Below the pieces are notes generated by a model. The model saw only the letters and a list, made by a program, of their open reading frames with translations. It was not told the origin of the DNA and searched no databases. A DNA stretch of 64,000 nucleotides from CAZYHS01 sp964647545 (lineage in GTDB: Bacteria; UBA10199; GCA-002796325; 1-14-0-20-49-13), in assembly GCA_964647545.1 (NCBI GenBank), contig CAZYHS010000006.1, forward strand, positions 1 to 64,000, given 5' to 3'. This document shows, piece by piece, positions 49,762 through 57,194 of this stretch. Both the position numbers and the translations under genes were made by a program. Position 1 is the first letter of the stretch. The number at the start of each line of letters is the position of its first letter.

Positions 49762-49838
49762 GGGGACGTAGATCAATTGGTTAGATCGTCGCCCTGTCAC
49801 GGCGAAGGCTGCGGGTTCGAGCCCCGTCGTCCCCGCCA
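49762..49838 (+). tRNA. tRNA-Asp (GUC)
   Basis: Acceptor GGGGACG/CGTCCCC, discriminator G, encoded CCA. Anticodon arm TCGCC-CTGTCAC-GGCGA (anticodon GUC), T arm GCGGG-TTCGAGC-CCCGT-type. Followed by a strong terminator. Confidence 0.94.
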
Positions 49839-49850
49839 GATGCACATTCA

Positions 49851-49883
49851 GGCCGACTGGGTAACTCAGTCGGCCGTTTTTTT
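49851..49883 (+). terminator. terminator after tRNA-Asp
   Basis: GGCCGACTG and CAGTCGGCC form a 9-bp stem with a short loop, then CG and seven Ts. Lies between tRNA-Asp and uppP. Confidence 0.9.
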
Positions 49884-49914
49884 ATCAACCGCATTCTTTC
49901 AAAACGGGGGAATA

Positions 49915-50715
49915 ATGATCACTTTAGCGCAGGCGATTTTTTTGGGAGCGTTGCAGGGAATCACCGAATTTCTTCCCATTTCAAGTTCGGGTCATCTTGT
50001 AGTTGCTCAACAGCTTTTCGGGTGGCGCTCGGAAAACGGCATTATTATGGCGTTCGATGTCGCGCTGCATGTCGGAACCTTGTTCGCGGTCATCGTGATT
50101 TTCTGGAGCGACATAAAAGCCATGCTGACGGGCCGTGCGTGGAAGTTGATGGGGCTTTTGCTGATTGCCACGATTCCCGCGGTTCTAGTCGGATTTTCCG
50201 TTAAAGATATGATCGAGGGGATTTTTCATAGCGCCAAGGTGGTAGGCTTTGCGTGGCTCTTTACCGGCACCGTTTTATGGCTGACTAAATATGCAAAAGA
50301 AGATGCTGCGTTTGCGGCTAGCGACAATCTCGGCCGAATCGGCACCTTGAGGTCTTTTCTTATCGGTTGTGCGCAGGCTGTGGCAATTCTTCCGGGGATA
50401 TCCCGCTCAGGTTCGACAATTGCGGCTGGGCTTTTTTTAAAACTTGATAGATCCAGCGCCGCGCGTTTCGCTTTTTTAATGGCGATACCGGCCATTGCCG
50501 GCGGGGCAGTGCTTGATATTAAAGACATTGCGGCTTTCCCCAGAGAGGGCTTGCCTCAGCTTATTGCCGGTACGCTGACTTCGTTTATTGTGGCGTACTT
50601 TTCCATCAAATGGCTTTTGTCGATTATTAAAAATGGAAAGCTCTGGTGGTTTGGCATCTACTGCTGGTGCGCCGGTGCCATAACTTTGAGCTACCTCTAT
50701 TTTTTTCAAAAATAG
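49915..50715 (+). CDS. uppP: undecaprenyl-diphosphatase UppP (BacA)
   Basis: Integral membrane phosphatase that recycles undecaprenyl pyrophosphate for peptidoglycan and surface polysaccharide synthesis. 266 residues with the signature QGITEFLPISSSGHLV near the N-terminus and PGISRSGSTI (about 161-170). About eight hydrophobic helices. I chose ATG 49915 behind GGGGGAA; a longer frame would run back into tRNA-Asp and is rejected. Confidence 0.95.
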   Translation: MITLAQAIFLGALQGITEFLPISSSGHLVVAQQLFGWRSENGIIMAFDVALHVGTLFAVIVIFWSDIKAMLTGRAWKLMGLLLIATIPAVLVGFSVKDMIEGIFHSAKVVGFAWLFTGTVLWLTKYAKEDAAFAASDNLGRIGTLRSFLIGCAQAVAILPGISRSGSTIAAGLFLKLDRSSAARFAFLMAIPAIAGGAVLDIKDIAAFPREGLPQLIAGTLTSFIVAYFSIKWLLSIIKNGKLWWFGIYCWCAGAITLSYLYFFQK

Positions 50716-50727
50716 CATAATTATCTA

Positions 50728-50756
50728 TTGACACCACGCATAATCTCCCATAAAGA
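50728..50756 (+). promoter_or_regulatory. promoter of the four-cysteine peptide gene
   Basis: Perfect TTGACA (50728-50733), 17 nt, TAAAGA (50751-50756). Predicted transcription start near 50763 falls inside the palindrome at 50758-50773. Confidence 0.55.
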
Positions 50757-50757
50757 G

Positions 50758-50773
50758 CTGCATAAATATGCAG
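50758..50773. promoter_or_regulatory. operator-like palindrome at the transcription start
   Basis: CTGCATA-AA-TATGCAG, a perfect 7-bp inverted repeat overlapping the predicted start of transcription of the small peptide gene. Could be a repressor site or a 5' hairpin. Confidence 0.45.
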
Positions 50774-50799
50774 TCAACTTTAACAAAAAGGAGATCGTG

Positions 50800-51030
50800 A
50801 TGGACATTGAAAGCGCGCAGGCAATAACTGCTGGTGAGGCGATTGCGAAATTTGTTGAAGACCTCTCTTCATCTTTCGCGAAGGATAACAGCGAAGCAAA
50901 TGGCTGGTGGGCAAATCACAATTGTTCAAAATATTGTGAAGCAGGCGGATATCCGCACTCGCGTCTCACAGATGACGGCAAGTGTATTTGTTCCGGCACG
51001 CGTTTGTGGCTTCCTCTGCCGCGCCGTTAA
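50800..51030 (+). CDS. small four-cysteine peptide, defensin-like spacing
   Basis: 76 residues from ATG 50800, which follows AAAAAGGAG. Residues 1-35 are an acidic, amphipathic helix without a signal-peptide core. Residues 36-76 contain WW, then four cysteines at 42, 46, 62 and 64 (CxxxC...GKCIC), and end in a hydrophobic and basic tail LWLPLPRR. CxxxC plus GxCxC is the core spacing of cysteine-stabilised alpha-beta (defensin-like) folds; two-disulfide bacterial versions are known from myxobacteria. A zinc-binding peptide or a leader-core precursor peptide is also possible. Has its own promoter; neighbours are uppP and a convergent maturation protease. I recognise no closer relative. Confidence 0.75.
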   Translation: MDIESAQAITAGEAIAKFVEDLSSSFAKDNSEANGWWANHNCSKYCEAGGYPHSRLTDDGKCICSGTRLWLPLPRR

Positions 51031-51050
51031 TTGATATATGAAAATTTTAT

Positions 51051-51073
51051 GCTGGTCGTTTAATCGAACCAGC
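51051..51073. terminator. hairpin between convergent genes
   Basis: GCTGGT...ACCAGC inverted repeat around the stop codon of the maturation protease. T-tract is poor, so termination is uncertain. Confidence 0.35.
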
Positions 51074-51608
51074 CGTCTTTTTTAAGTTCGTCGTAAATAA
51101 AGCCGCACGCCTTCGGGAGTGCGGCTTTTACTTTTTCGGTGCATGATTCACCAAATGTGAATTCATCTTCGACTTCGACCACAAAGATCCGGATCTCAGC
51201 GGGGAATGGAATCTGCATTTGTTTGGCCATTTCGCATGCCGTGGCAAAGTCTATCCCGTGCAGGCTGGATAGGCGCACGCTGGGTTTGAGCGCTTTTGGA
51301 TCGAGCTCGTAAAATTCGCCGGCGGTACCGCTTTTGGTGTGAATGGCGTCGATTATCACCGCGCGATCGAAGCCGGTCAGCATGTCGATAAAATTAAATC
51401 CTCCAAGCGAAGCTTCTTTGATCGTGACTTGTGACCCGTGATTTGTGATTCGTGACTTGTCATCCCCGTGTTCGTCGGCGCCTGCCCACCGTTCGTTTGG
51501 CGGGGTGATTCCAATCTTGTCCTGTAACATGCGCACGATATAAATTCCGGCGCCGTCGTCGGATAGAATCGTATTGCCCAGACCGAATATTAGTGTTTTT
51601 TTATTCAC
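51060..51608 (-). CDS. [NiFe] hydrogenase maturation protease
   Basis: Endopeptidase that trims the C-terminus of a hydrogenase large subunit after nickel insertion, presumably that of mvhA 3 kb away. 182 residues from GTG 51608, which overlaps the upstream stop. GLGNTILSDDGAG (9-21) and FDRAVIIDAI, with a His in SSLHGID further on, supply the expected nickel-contacting acidic and His residues. Residues about 35-61 are an extra segment absent from the usual family pattern (helix, then VxIKEASLGG). Its DNA consists of a GTCATCCCCG...CGGGGTGATTCC palindrome and an 8-bp TCAC-type tandem repeat, i.e. intergenic repeat DNA read in frame. Confidence 0.88.
   Translation of the reverse strand: MNKKTLIFGLGNTILSDDGAGIYIVRMLQDKIGITPPNERWAGADEHGDDKSRITNHGSQVTIKEASLGGFNFIDMLTGFDRAVIIDAIHTKSGTAGEFYELDPKALKPSVRLSSLHGIDFATACEMAKQMQIPFPAEIRIFVVEVEDEFTFGESCTEKVKAALPKACGFIYDELKKDGWFD
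51424..51456. repeat. tandem TCAC-type repeat inside the maturation protease gene
   Basis: Four to five units of 7-8 bp (GTGACTT, GTGACCC, GTGATTT, GTGATTC, GTGAC). It encodes SRITNHGSQVT in the protease. Confidence 0.7.
51459..51512. repeat. GTCATCCCCG palindrome inside the maturation protease gene
   Basis: Ends GTCATCCCCG and CGGGGTGATTCC match the intergenic palindrome family; its interior (GCCCACC...GGCGGG) resembles the 60-bp dispersed element. Length 54 bp, a multiple of three, so the frame is kept. Confidence 0.7.
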
Positions 51609-52002
51609 GTTGCTGTGCCTCGTTGGTTGAAGAGAGCTCTCTGGCAGAAACCAGTGTGTGGTACATTTTTTCAACTTCGTGTCGCGTGACAAAATCGTGG
51701 TGACGAAATCCGCCGCCGAACGTCTTTGGAATGTGCAAAAGTTCATGAATGATTGTCATCTCTTTTTCGGCTTCTGACAGACGCTCAAAAAGTTCCAAAA
51801 ACTCAATTGCATAAAATGCATTTGTTCCCATGGCAAGCTGCATAATTTTGGGAAGGGCGTGGCATCTGGCGATCGTTCTCTTTGTTTTTGTGCCGCGGCT
51901 TCTGATGCAGATCACTCTGTTGGCATCGATGTGCGTCATTTTAAGGCGCCTAACTATCTCGCAGGTCTTAAGTTGAAGGTCCAAAGCAATCTGATATTCC
52001 AT
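51601..52002 (-). CDS. putative zincin metallopeptidase
   Basis: 133 residues. The zinc motif HELLH (86-90) is followed by IPKTFGGGFRHHD, the pattern of the small putative (phage-type) metallopeptidase family. Starts at ATG 52002; no signal peptide. Its last 8 nt overlap the start of the hydrogenase maturation protease, suggesting translational coupling. Substrate unknown. Confidence 0.75.
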   Translation of the reverse strand: MEYQIALDLQLKTCEIVRRLKMTHIDANRVICIRSRGTKTKRTIARCHALPKIMQLAMGTNAFYAIEFLELFERLSEAEKEMTIIHELLHIPKTFGGGFRHHDFVTRHEVEKMYHTLVSARELSSTNEAQQRE

Positions 52003-52109
52003 AAGGCCGGCGAATATAGCTACTTATCGTTAAAATTCAAACCCTTACTTTAAGTGATTTTGCGCATAAATATTCTCCAAATATGAATAATTTACTTGAA
52101 AAAGCGGCG

Positions 52110-52115
52110 TATAAT
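52110..52115 (+). promoter_or_regulatory. -10 box of the paralogue operon
   Basis: Perfect TATAAT 34 nt before the GTG start at 52150. No good -35 element is seen at 16-18 nt. Confidence 0.4.
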
Positions 52116-52149
52116 AGGTAAGGCGACTCAACTAAAAAAAGGAGGCATT

Positions 52150-52962
52150 GTGGCTACAATCAACGGAAATTTCGTACAAAATTTTTACGGGGTTTATGAT
52201 TCGACCTACGGCTTAAGCACTAAGGGGTCTTGCGAAACTTTGGTCAGTCGAGGTTACTTAAGCACCAGCGAGTGTGATGAGCTTGCCTCTATTTTGGGTA
52301 CCGGGATGGGCGCAATTGTTACAGATGCCGAGAAAACAAGATTGAGAGAAATGGGATTTTCTCGTGGGACCATCGAGTACATTGCCGGCAAGGACGGAAA
52401 AGATCTTTTTTGGCATCGCTTGGAGTGGCTGCGCGAAAATTTCAGAGGTGGATTGCTGTGGAACGACTATTCAGCATCAAATCGCGCCGACATGGCGGTT
52501 GAACTTGGCCAAATGGAAGAGCCGGTAGTCATTAAAGATCTTTTGCAGGTCTATTTTAATTTTAGGGACGAACTTCATAGATCTCCTGTTTTGCTCAGAG
52601 CTGTCGCTTCTATTGCGAGATACTATCCGGCAACCTCGATGAAATACGTCCGTTCGGCTTCTGATATGATTCCATCGTCTGCTCTTGGCAGAGCCGTTGC
52701 AATCGAGGCAATTGAATCCTTCGATTCAGTCCATGTTTTGACCCATTTGAACGGGGCCGGAAAATGCTATGCCGTCGATCTTGTTAATCGATACATCGAC
52801 AAGGTCTATAGCGTCGCGGCCGGAGGAGACTTAGACGCTGTTGAGGCGATTGCGGCTTGCTGTGATAAAGAATTAATGCCTTATTTAAAAAAGCTTTCGG
52901 ATGAGCCCAATAGGGATGCTGCGGCGCGTGCCAGAGTTTTGCTAAAAGATTGTCGGCAGTAA
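52150..52962 (+). CDS. HEAT-like repeat protein of unknown function, paralogue 1
   Basis: 270 residues from GTG 52150, directly behind AAAGGAGG; an upstream in-frame ATG without ribosome site is rejected. The N-terminal about 110 residues contain YGLSTKGSCE, ILGTGMGAIVTD and DGKDLFWHRLEWLRENF; the rest is helical with HEAT-like segments (MAVELGQMEEPVV, RAVASIARYYP). No signal peptide. Shares most N-terminal motifs with the next gene, so the two are tandem duplicates. No family recognised. Confidence 0.8.
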   Translation: MATINGNFVQNFYGVYDSTYGLSTKGSCETLVSRGYLSTSECDELASILGTGMGAIVTDAEKTRLREMGFSRGTIEYIAGKDGKDLFWHRLEWLRENFRGGLLWNDYSASNRADMAVELGQMEEPVVIKDLLQVYFNFRDELHRSPVLLRAVASIARYYPATSMKYVRSASDMIPSSALGRAVAIEAIESFDSVHVLTHLNGAGKCYAVDLVNRYIDKVYSVAAGGDLDAVEAIAACCDKELMPYLKKLSDEPNRDAAARARVLLKDCRQ

Positions 52963-53002
52963 AAATAGTTTGTTTATAAATTTATAATTGGAAGGGGAAA
53001 AT

Positions 53003-54046
53003 ATGGCGGTTGATAACAGTTCGGCGGTTTCAAAGTGCATGTTTATAGAGAACTATCTCGATGACGTGAAGAACGCTTATTTTAAAACATACGGCCTCGA
53101 TACAAAAGGGGCATGTGAAGAGCTTCTTGATGCGTCCGACGGCTGTATTACAATTGCAAAGTGTGAAAAGCTGGCCGCGATCATCGGTACCGGCACCGGA
53201 GCAATAGTGACCGACGAAAAAAGGGCCGAGCTTAGGCAGCGCGGTTTTAGCAACGCCTTTATCGATGGGCTTGCTGGAAGCGACGGGAAGAAACTTTTCA
53301 ACGAGCGTCTTGAGTGGCTCAAAGAAAATGTCGTAACGCGCTGGTGGCGTTCGGATTATGTTTTGAGCAACCGAGAGGCCATGGTGAAAGAGCTTGGTGA
53401 GATGGGAGAGCTTGACGCCGTTCCCGCTCTTGCCGAAGCCTATTATGACCCTTATGACGGGTTGTATAGAAGTTGCGATGTTATACAGGCGCTGGCTTCG
53501 ATCGTCTGGTATTATCCCAAGACCGGCTTGGATACCGTCTGCGATGCGATGAAGGAGGCGTCGGGCAACCATCCATATTTTAGCTGTCATGATGTCTCGA
53601 CAAGCATTGCGATTCGTACGTTTAAAATGGGTTCATATGATCAGATCTCACAGCTTTTCAAACAAGGGGCCGCTTCAAAGTCTTTGATCGATGTCCTCGG
53701 AGGTGACGGAACTCCTGCAGCACTAGAGCTGCTGACAAAAATTGCTCAGGGTGACAGCGGATTGAAAGACTATGCAATTCAGACAATAGGCTTGATTGTG
53801 AGGGGTAAGACCGATCTCAGGCCTGTCTATTACAAGCTTGCGACGGCTTTGCTTTATTCATTGGCGATTGAAGGCAATTTGGCTGCGATCGATGAGATTG
53901 GAAAGGTCGGCAGCGGCACATCCGAAGTTTATTTGAAAAGTTTGCTGCGTAGCACGCAATTCGAGGTTCGCGAACGTGCTAAAATGTGGCTAAAAAATAT
54001 TGCAGAGACGAGACAGATGTTAGGTGTCATGGGCCTAGATCAATAA
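53003..54046 (+). CDS. HEAT-like repeat protein of unknown function, paralogue 2
   Basis: 347 residues from ATG 53003 behind GGAAGGGG. N-terminal motifs YGLDTKGACE, SDGCITIAKCE, IIGTGTGAIVTD and DGKKLFNERLEWLKEN align with paralogue 1; then MVKELGEMGELDAVPALAEAYY is a good HEAT/PBS-lyase-type repeat, and at least four more helical pairs follow. It is about 80 residues longer than paralogue 1, the extra length in the repeat part. 40 nt after paralogue 1, and ended by a strong terminator. Cytoplasmic; role unknown. Confidence 0.82.
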   Translation: MAVDNSSAVSKCMFIENYLDDVKNAYFKTYGLDTKGACEELLDASDGCITIAKCEKLAAIIGTGTGAIVTDEKRAELRQRGFSNAFIDGLAGSDGKKLFNERLEWLKENVVTRWWRSDYVLSNREAMVKELGEMGELDAVPALAEAYYDPYDGLYRSCDVIQALASIVWYYPKTGLDTVCDAMKEASGNHPYFSCHDVSTSIAIRTFKMGSYDQISQLFKQGAASKSLIDVLGGDGTPAALELLTKIAQGDSGLKDYAIQTIGLIVRGKTDLRPVYYKLATALLYSLAIEGNLAAIDEIGKVGSGTSEVYLKSLLRSTQFEVRERAKMWLKNIAETRQMLGVMGLDQ

Positions 54047-54077
54047 TTTGAACTAAGTGCTTTCGTAGATAATAAAA

Positions 54078-54116
54078 AACCGGCTGCAGGGGTTGATCCC
54101 TCAGCCGGTTTTTTTA
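54078..54116 (+). terminator. terminator after the HEAT-like paralogues
   Basis: AACCGGCTG and CAGCCGGTT form a 9-bp stem, loop of 15 nt (containing an inner AGGG/CCCT pairing), followed by seven Ts. The A-tract on the left allows it to act on the minus strand too. Confidence 0.85.
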
Positions 54117-54123
54117 TTTTTAT

Positions 54124-54196
54124 GTCATCGCGAGGCCCGAAGGGCCGTGGCGATCCAGGTTAAGTCAACGGGATTGCTTCGCTATGCTCGCAATGA
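54124..54196. repeat. GTCATCGCGAGG...GCTCGCAATGAC element
   Basis: Long inverted element of the GTCATTGCGAG type in the 3' region of the hydrogenase operon, between its last gene and the terminator. Confidence 0.75.
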
Positions 54197-54211
54197 CGTA
54201 GACTCAAACAC

Positions 54212-55669
54212 TTATCTTTCCAGCTTCTCCACCAATTTACGTTTGCTGTCGTAGATCTCGACTTCCAGCGGCATCTCTCCCGGAAGCGAGTGGGTCGCGC
54301 AGCCGTAGCACGGGTCGTACGAACGGAAAGCCATCTCGACCATGTTGAGGAGTCCGTCGTTGACCTTGCCCCCCTTGATGAGTCCCTGTGCCGCCTTCTT
54401 GATCGACATGCAAATTGAGGCGTGGTTGTTGGTCGTGCCGACCACAAGGTTCGCCTTCGTCACGATGCCGTTCTCGTCGGTCCAATAGTGGTGAGTGAGC
54501 GTGCCGCGCGGTGCTTCGACGATGCCGACACCTTCGGTCGGTTTCTTCGTCGGGAGCGTGCGATAGTCGCTTCCCATGATGCCGTCGTCCTTTACGAGCT
54601 CCAACATTCTTTCAGTAGCGTATGTCAGTTCGATCACGCGCGCCCAGTGCATTGCAAGGTTGTGTTTGACAGGCTTGCCTTTGAGTGTTTTGAACATCTT
54701 GTCGTACTCGGCCTGCGCAAGAGGTGTAGCCATGCCATCTGCTGCGTTGAGGCGCGAGAGCGGGGTGGCCTGATAGACGCCCGACTCGTTGCCAGCTACA
54801 AAACCTTTCCAGCCGATCTTTTTCAAGTAGGGGAATTTTAAATAGCTCCATGGCTCGACGTGTTCAGAAACGAACTCGCGATAATCCTTCGCGTCGTATT
54901 TGCAATGTTCTTTTCCTTCGGCCGACACGACACGAACCTTGCCTTCGTAGAAGTTGACTTTGTTCTTTTCGTCAACAAGTCCCATGTAGTAGGTCGGGAA
55001 GGTGAACGGATCGCTCAAAATAAGATCGACGTAAGTTTTGTTCTTCAGGACGATGTCTTCAAAAACTTTCAGAGTGAACTTTGCGAACTCGACGCCGTCT
55101 GTTGCGATTTGAATAACGCGCGCGCGTTCATCTTTCGACAGTCCTTTGCTCATGCCGCCGGGAATTGCGTTGATCGGTGTGACCGGCCTGCCTCCCATAA
55201 TTTGAGCGATTTCGTGGCATTCGCGGCGCGTCTTAATGACCTTGCCGCCTACTTCAACGCCGACTTTGCGAATGACCCCCAAAATGTTACGTTCCGACTT
55301 TGGAGCGTCGGGGCCGCAGACGAAGTCGGGGCCGCCGAGTGCGTAAAAATGTGTTGTGTGATCGCCGAGGAAGAAGGCCATGTACTGAAGCTCGCGCAAT
55401 TTTTTTGCAGTTGGCGTGAGCTCGATGCCGTAAACTGCGTCGCAAGCTTTGGCGCTGGCCATAAGATGCGCTTCGGGGCAGACGCCGCAGATGCGGGGCG
55501 TGATGCGCGGAAGTTCTTCGACAGGGCGGCCTTCGGCAAACTTTTCGAATCCGCGAAGTTCGGGGACCTGAAAATAGGCGTTTTCGACGTCGCCTTTATC
55601 GTTGAGGAAAATTTCGATCTTTCCGTGGCCTTCAAGTCGTGTGATTGGATCGATTGTTATTCTTTTCAT
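54212..55669 (-). CDS. mvhA: [NiFe] hydrogenase large subunit, MvhA-like (group 3)
   Basis: Carries the Ni-Fe active site that splits H2. 485 residues, cytoplasmic. Ligand motifs are RICGVC (Cys61, Cys64) and DPCYGC (Cys454, Cys457). After ATH (to 460) comes a 25-residue tail, consistent with cleavage by a maturation protease, which is encoded 3 kb away. Sequence style fits the F420-non-reducing (Mvh) hydrogenases that team with heterodisulfide reductase. Its ATG overlaps the mvhG stop (TAATG). Last gene of the module. Confidence 0.92.
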   Translation of the reverse strand: MKRITIDPITRLEGHGKIEIFLNDKGDVENAYFQVPELRGFEKFAEGRPVEELPRITPRICGVCPEAHLMASAKACDAVYGIELTPTAKKLRELQYMAFFLGDHTTHFYALGGPDFVCGPDAPKSERNILGVIRKVGVEVGGKVIKTRRECHEIAQIMGGRPVTPINAIPGGMSKGLSKDERARVIQIATDGVEFAKFTLKVFEDIVLKNKTYVDLILSDPFTFPTYYMGLVDEKNKVNFYEGKVRVVSAEGKEHCKYDAKDYREFVSEHVEPWSYLKFPYLKKIGWKGFVAGNESGVYQATPLSRLNAADGMATPLAQAEYDKMFKTLKGKPVKHNLAMHWARVIELTYATERMLELVKDDGIMGSDYRTLPTKKPTEGVGIVEAPRGTLTHHYWTDENGIVTKANLVVGTTNNHASICMSIKKAAQGLIKGGKVNDGLLNMVEMAFRSYDPCYGCATHSLPGEMPLEVEIYDSKRKLVEKLER

Positions 55670-56661
55670 TATTTTGCTCCCTTTAACATGCTGTCTGCCA
55701 TTCCAAAGCGGTAGAACGTGCCGACCGGATCGACAATTCCTTCAACAATTTTGGCTGAACGGGCGGAGTCGCCGCGCGAATCGACCAAGCTTCCAATTGC
55801 CGACGCGATCTTAGCGCCCTGATCAAACACGCCGTCAGCCGGACCGTAGCAGCCGCGGCAGGGCATGTTTGCCTTCAGACACTGGGCTTCGCAACCGCTG
55901 CGGGTTGCGCTCCCCATGCAGACAAAACCTTGCTCAAGCAGACATTGCGGTTTGTTGCCGAGCTCGGCCTTCGGCGTGAGGTCGGGTTTTTCCATGTGAG
56001 GACGTTTGAATTTTTCGATGCGTACGCCTTCGGTCTTCTTTTCGAACGGGCACTCGTCGCAAACCGATTTGTCGCCAGCGCCGATGATTGAACCTTTCGG
56101 CGGAAGTTTTCCGGCGATGATCGCTTCAAGACACGCCCAGATTTGCTTGGCCACCGGAGGACAGCCGGGGATGAAGTAGTCGACATCGACTACGTCCTGC
56201 AGACGGTGCACTCTGTTGTAAAGCTCGGGGAGATGCAGCTCGCCCTCGGGCATTTTGAATTTTGTCTGTGGCATGACGCCGTTTGGATTGACCGTTGTTT
56301 CAGTTGTTTTGTACGACCTCTCAAGAATTTCTTCTTTTGTGTAGAGGTTGGCCAGAGCGGGGATGCCGCCCCAGTTCGAGCAAGCACCGAAAGCTACGAG
56401 CGTCTTTGATTTTTTGCGAAGAAGCTCGGCGATCTCTTTTGCTTCGGAGTTGCGGATGCCGCCGTTGAACATGCAGACGTCGATGTAGCCGTCGGGATAG
56501 TTCTTTACGTCTTCGTATTTGAAGTCGGCAAGGCAGGGGCAGAAGACCAAGTCTGCGACTTCCATGACCTTGAGAATGTTCTCGGCGATTTCTAGCGTTG
56601 CGATTTCGCAGCCGCCGCACGATGCCGCCCAGTAGATTCCTATTTTTAATTTTTCAGCCAT
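55669..56661 (-). CDS. mvhG: hydrogenase small subunit, MvhG-like
   Basis: 330 residues with about 14 cysteines for three iron-sulfur clusters: proximal cluster SCGGC (15-18) and GACSNWGG, PGCPP, and a C-terminal ferredoxin-like part with CLEQG-type and CRGCYGP motifs. No twin-arginine signal, so it is cytoplasmic, as expected for Mvh. Ends in a TAATG overlap with mvhA; starts 18 nt after mvhD, behind AAGGAAA. Confidence 0.92.
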   Translation of the reverse strand: MAEKLKIGIYWAASCGGCEIATLEIAENILKVMEVADLVFCPCLADFKYEDVKNYPDGYIDVCMFNGGIRNSEAKEIAELLRKKSKTLVAFGACSNWGGIPALANLYTKEEILERSYKTTETTVNPNGVMPQTKFKMPEGELHLPELYNRVHRLQDVVDVDYFIPGCPPVAKQIWACLEAIIAGKLPPKGSIIGAGDKSVCDECPFEKKTEGVRIEKFKRPHMEKPDLTPKAELGNKPQCLLEQGFVCMGSATRSGCEAQCLKANMPCRGCYGPADGVFDQGAKIASAIGSLVDSRGDSARSAKIVEGIVDPVGTFYRFGMADSMLKGAK

Positions 56662-56679
56662 AATTTTTTCCTTGAGAGG

Positions 56680-57105
56680 TTAAAAATCTTTTTTAGCCTG
56701 ACCGTTCCAGTTAAGCGGGCCGAGTTTTCTGACCTGCTCGGTCATTTCGTTGACAACGTGCATGACGCGATCACCTTCAGCTGCTGAAATCCATTCGAGG
56801 CGGAAGCGTTCTTTTTCGATGCCGAACTGTTCGAGCATTTTTTCGAAGATCTGCATGCGACCGATGGTTTTGTAATTGCCTTCAATGTAGTGGCAATCGC
56901 CCGGATGGCAACCGGCGATCAAAACTCCGTCGGCCCCTTCGGTAAAACCTTTCAAGATGAACTGCGGATCGACTCTTCCCGAACACATCACACGGACAAT
57001 TCTCATGTTGGGGGCATATTTCATGCGGCTTGTGCCGGCAAGATCAGCGCCGGTGTAGCTGCACCAGTTACAGAAAATGCCCAATATCCTTGGTTCGAAA
57101 GACAT
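56680..57105 (-). CDS. mvhD: MvhD-like electron-transfer subunit
   Basis: 141 residues with a [2Fe-2S]-type Cys pattern (CNWCSYTGAD, CSGRVD, GCHPGDCHY). MvhD links hydrogenase to HdrA in the bifurcating complex. It lies between hdrA and mvhG in the right order. GGAG precedes the ATG. Confidence 0.92.
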   Translation of the reverse strand: MSFEPRILGIFCNWCSYTGADLAGTSRMKYAPNMRIVRVMCSGRVDPQFILKGFTEGADGVLIAGCHPGDCHYIEGNYKTIGRMQIFEKMLEQFGIEKERFRLEWISAAEGDRVMHVVNEMTEQVRKLGPLNWNGQAKKDF

Positions 57106-57119
57106 ATTTTAATCTCCAT

Positions 57120-57191
57120 GTCATCCCCGCAATCTTTTTAGCGGGGATCTAGTTTGTCATCTGGATTCCCAATTACTACCTCGGGAATGAC
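57120..57191. repeat. GTCAT-type palindromes between hdrA and mvhD
   Basis: GTCATCCCCGC...GCGGGGATCTAG followed by TGGATTCCC...GGGAATGAC. Fills the gap inside the hydrogenase operon. Confidence 0.8.
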
Positions 57192-57194
57192 TCC

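Noticed and set aside
49777..49914. N-terminal extension of UppP
   Set aside because: It would translate the tRNA-Asp gene and its terminator; the ATG at 49915 has GGGGGAA before it and gives the family's usual N-terminus.
54212..55669. Selenocysteine in the hydrogenase large subunit
   Set aside because: The active-site motif reads DPCYGC with ordinary Cys codons and there is no in-frame TGA.
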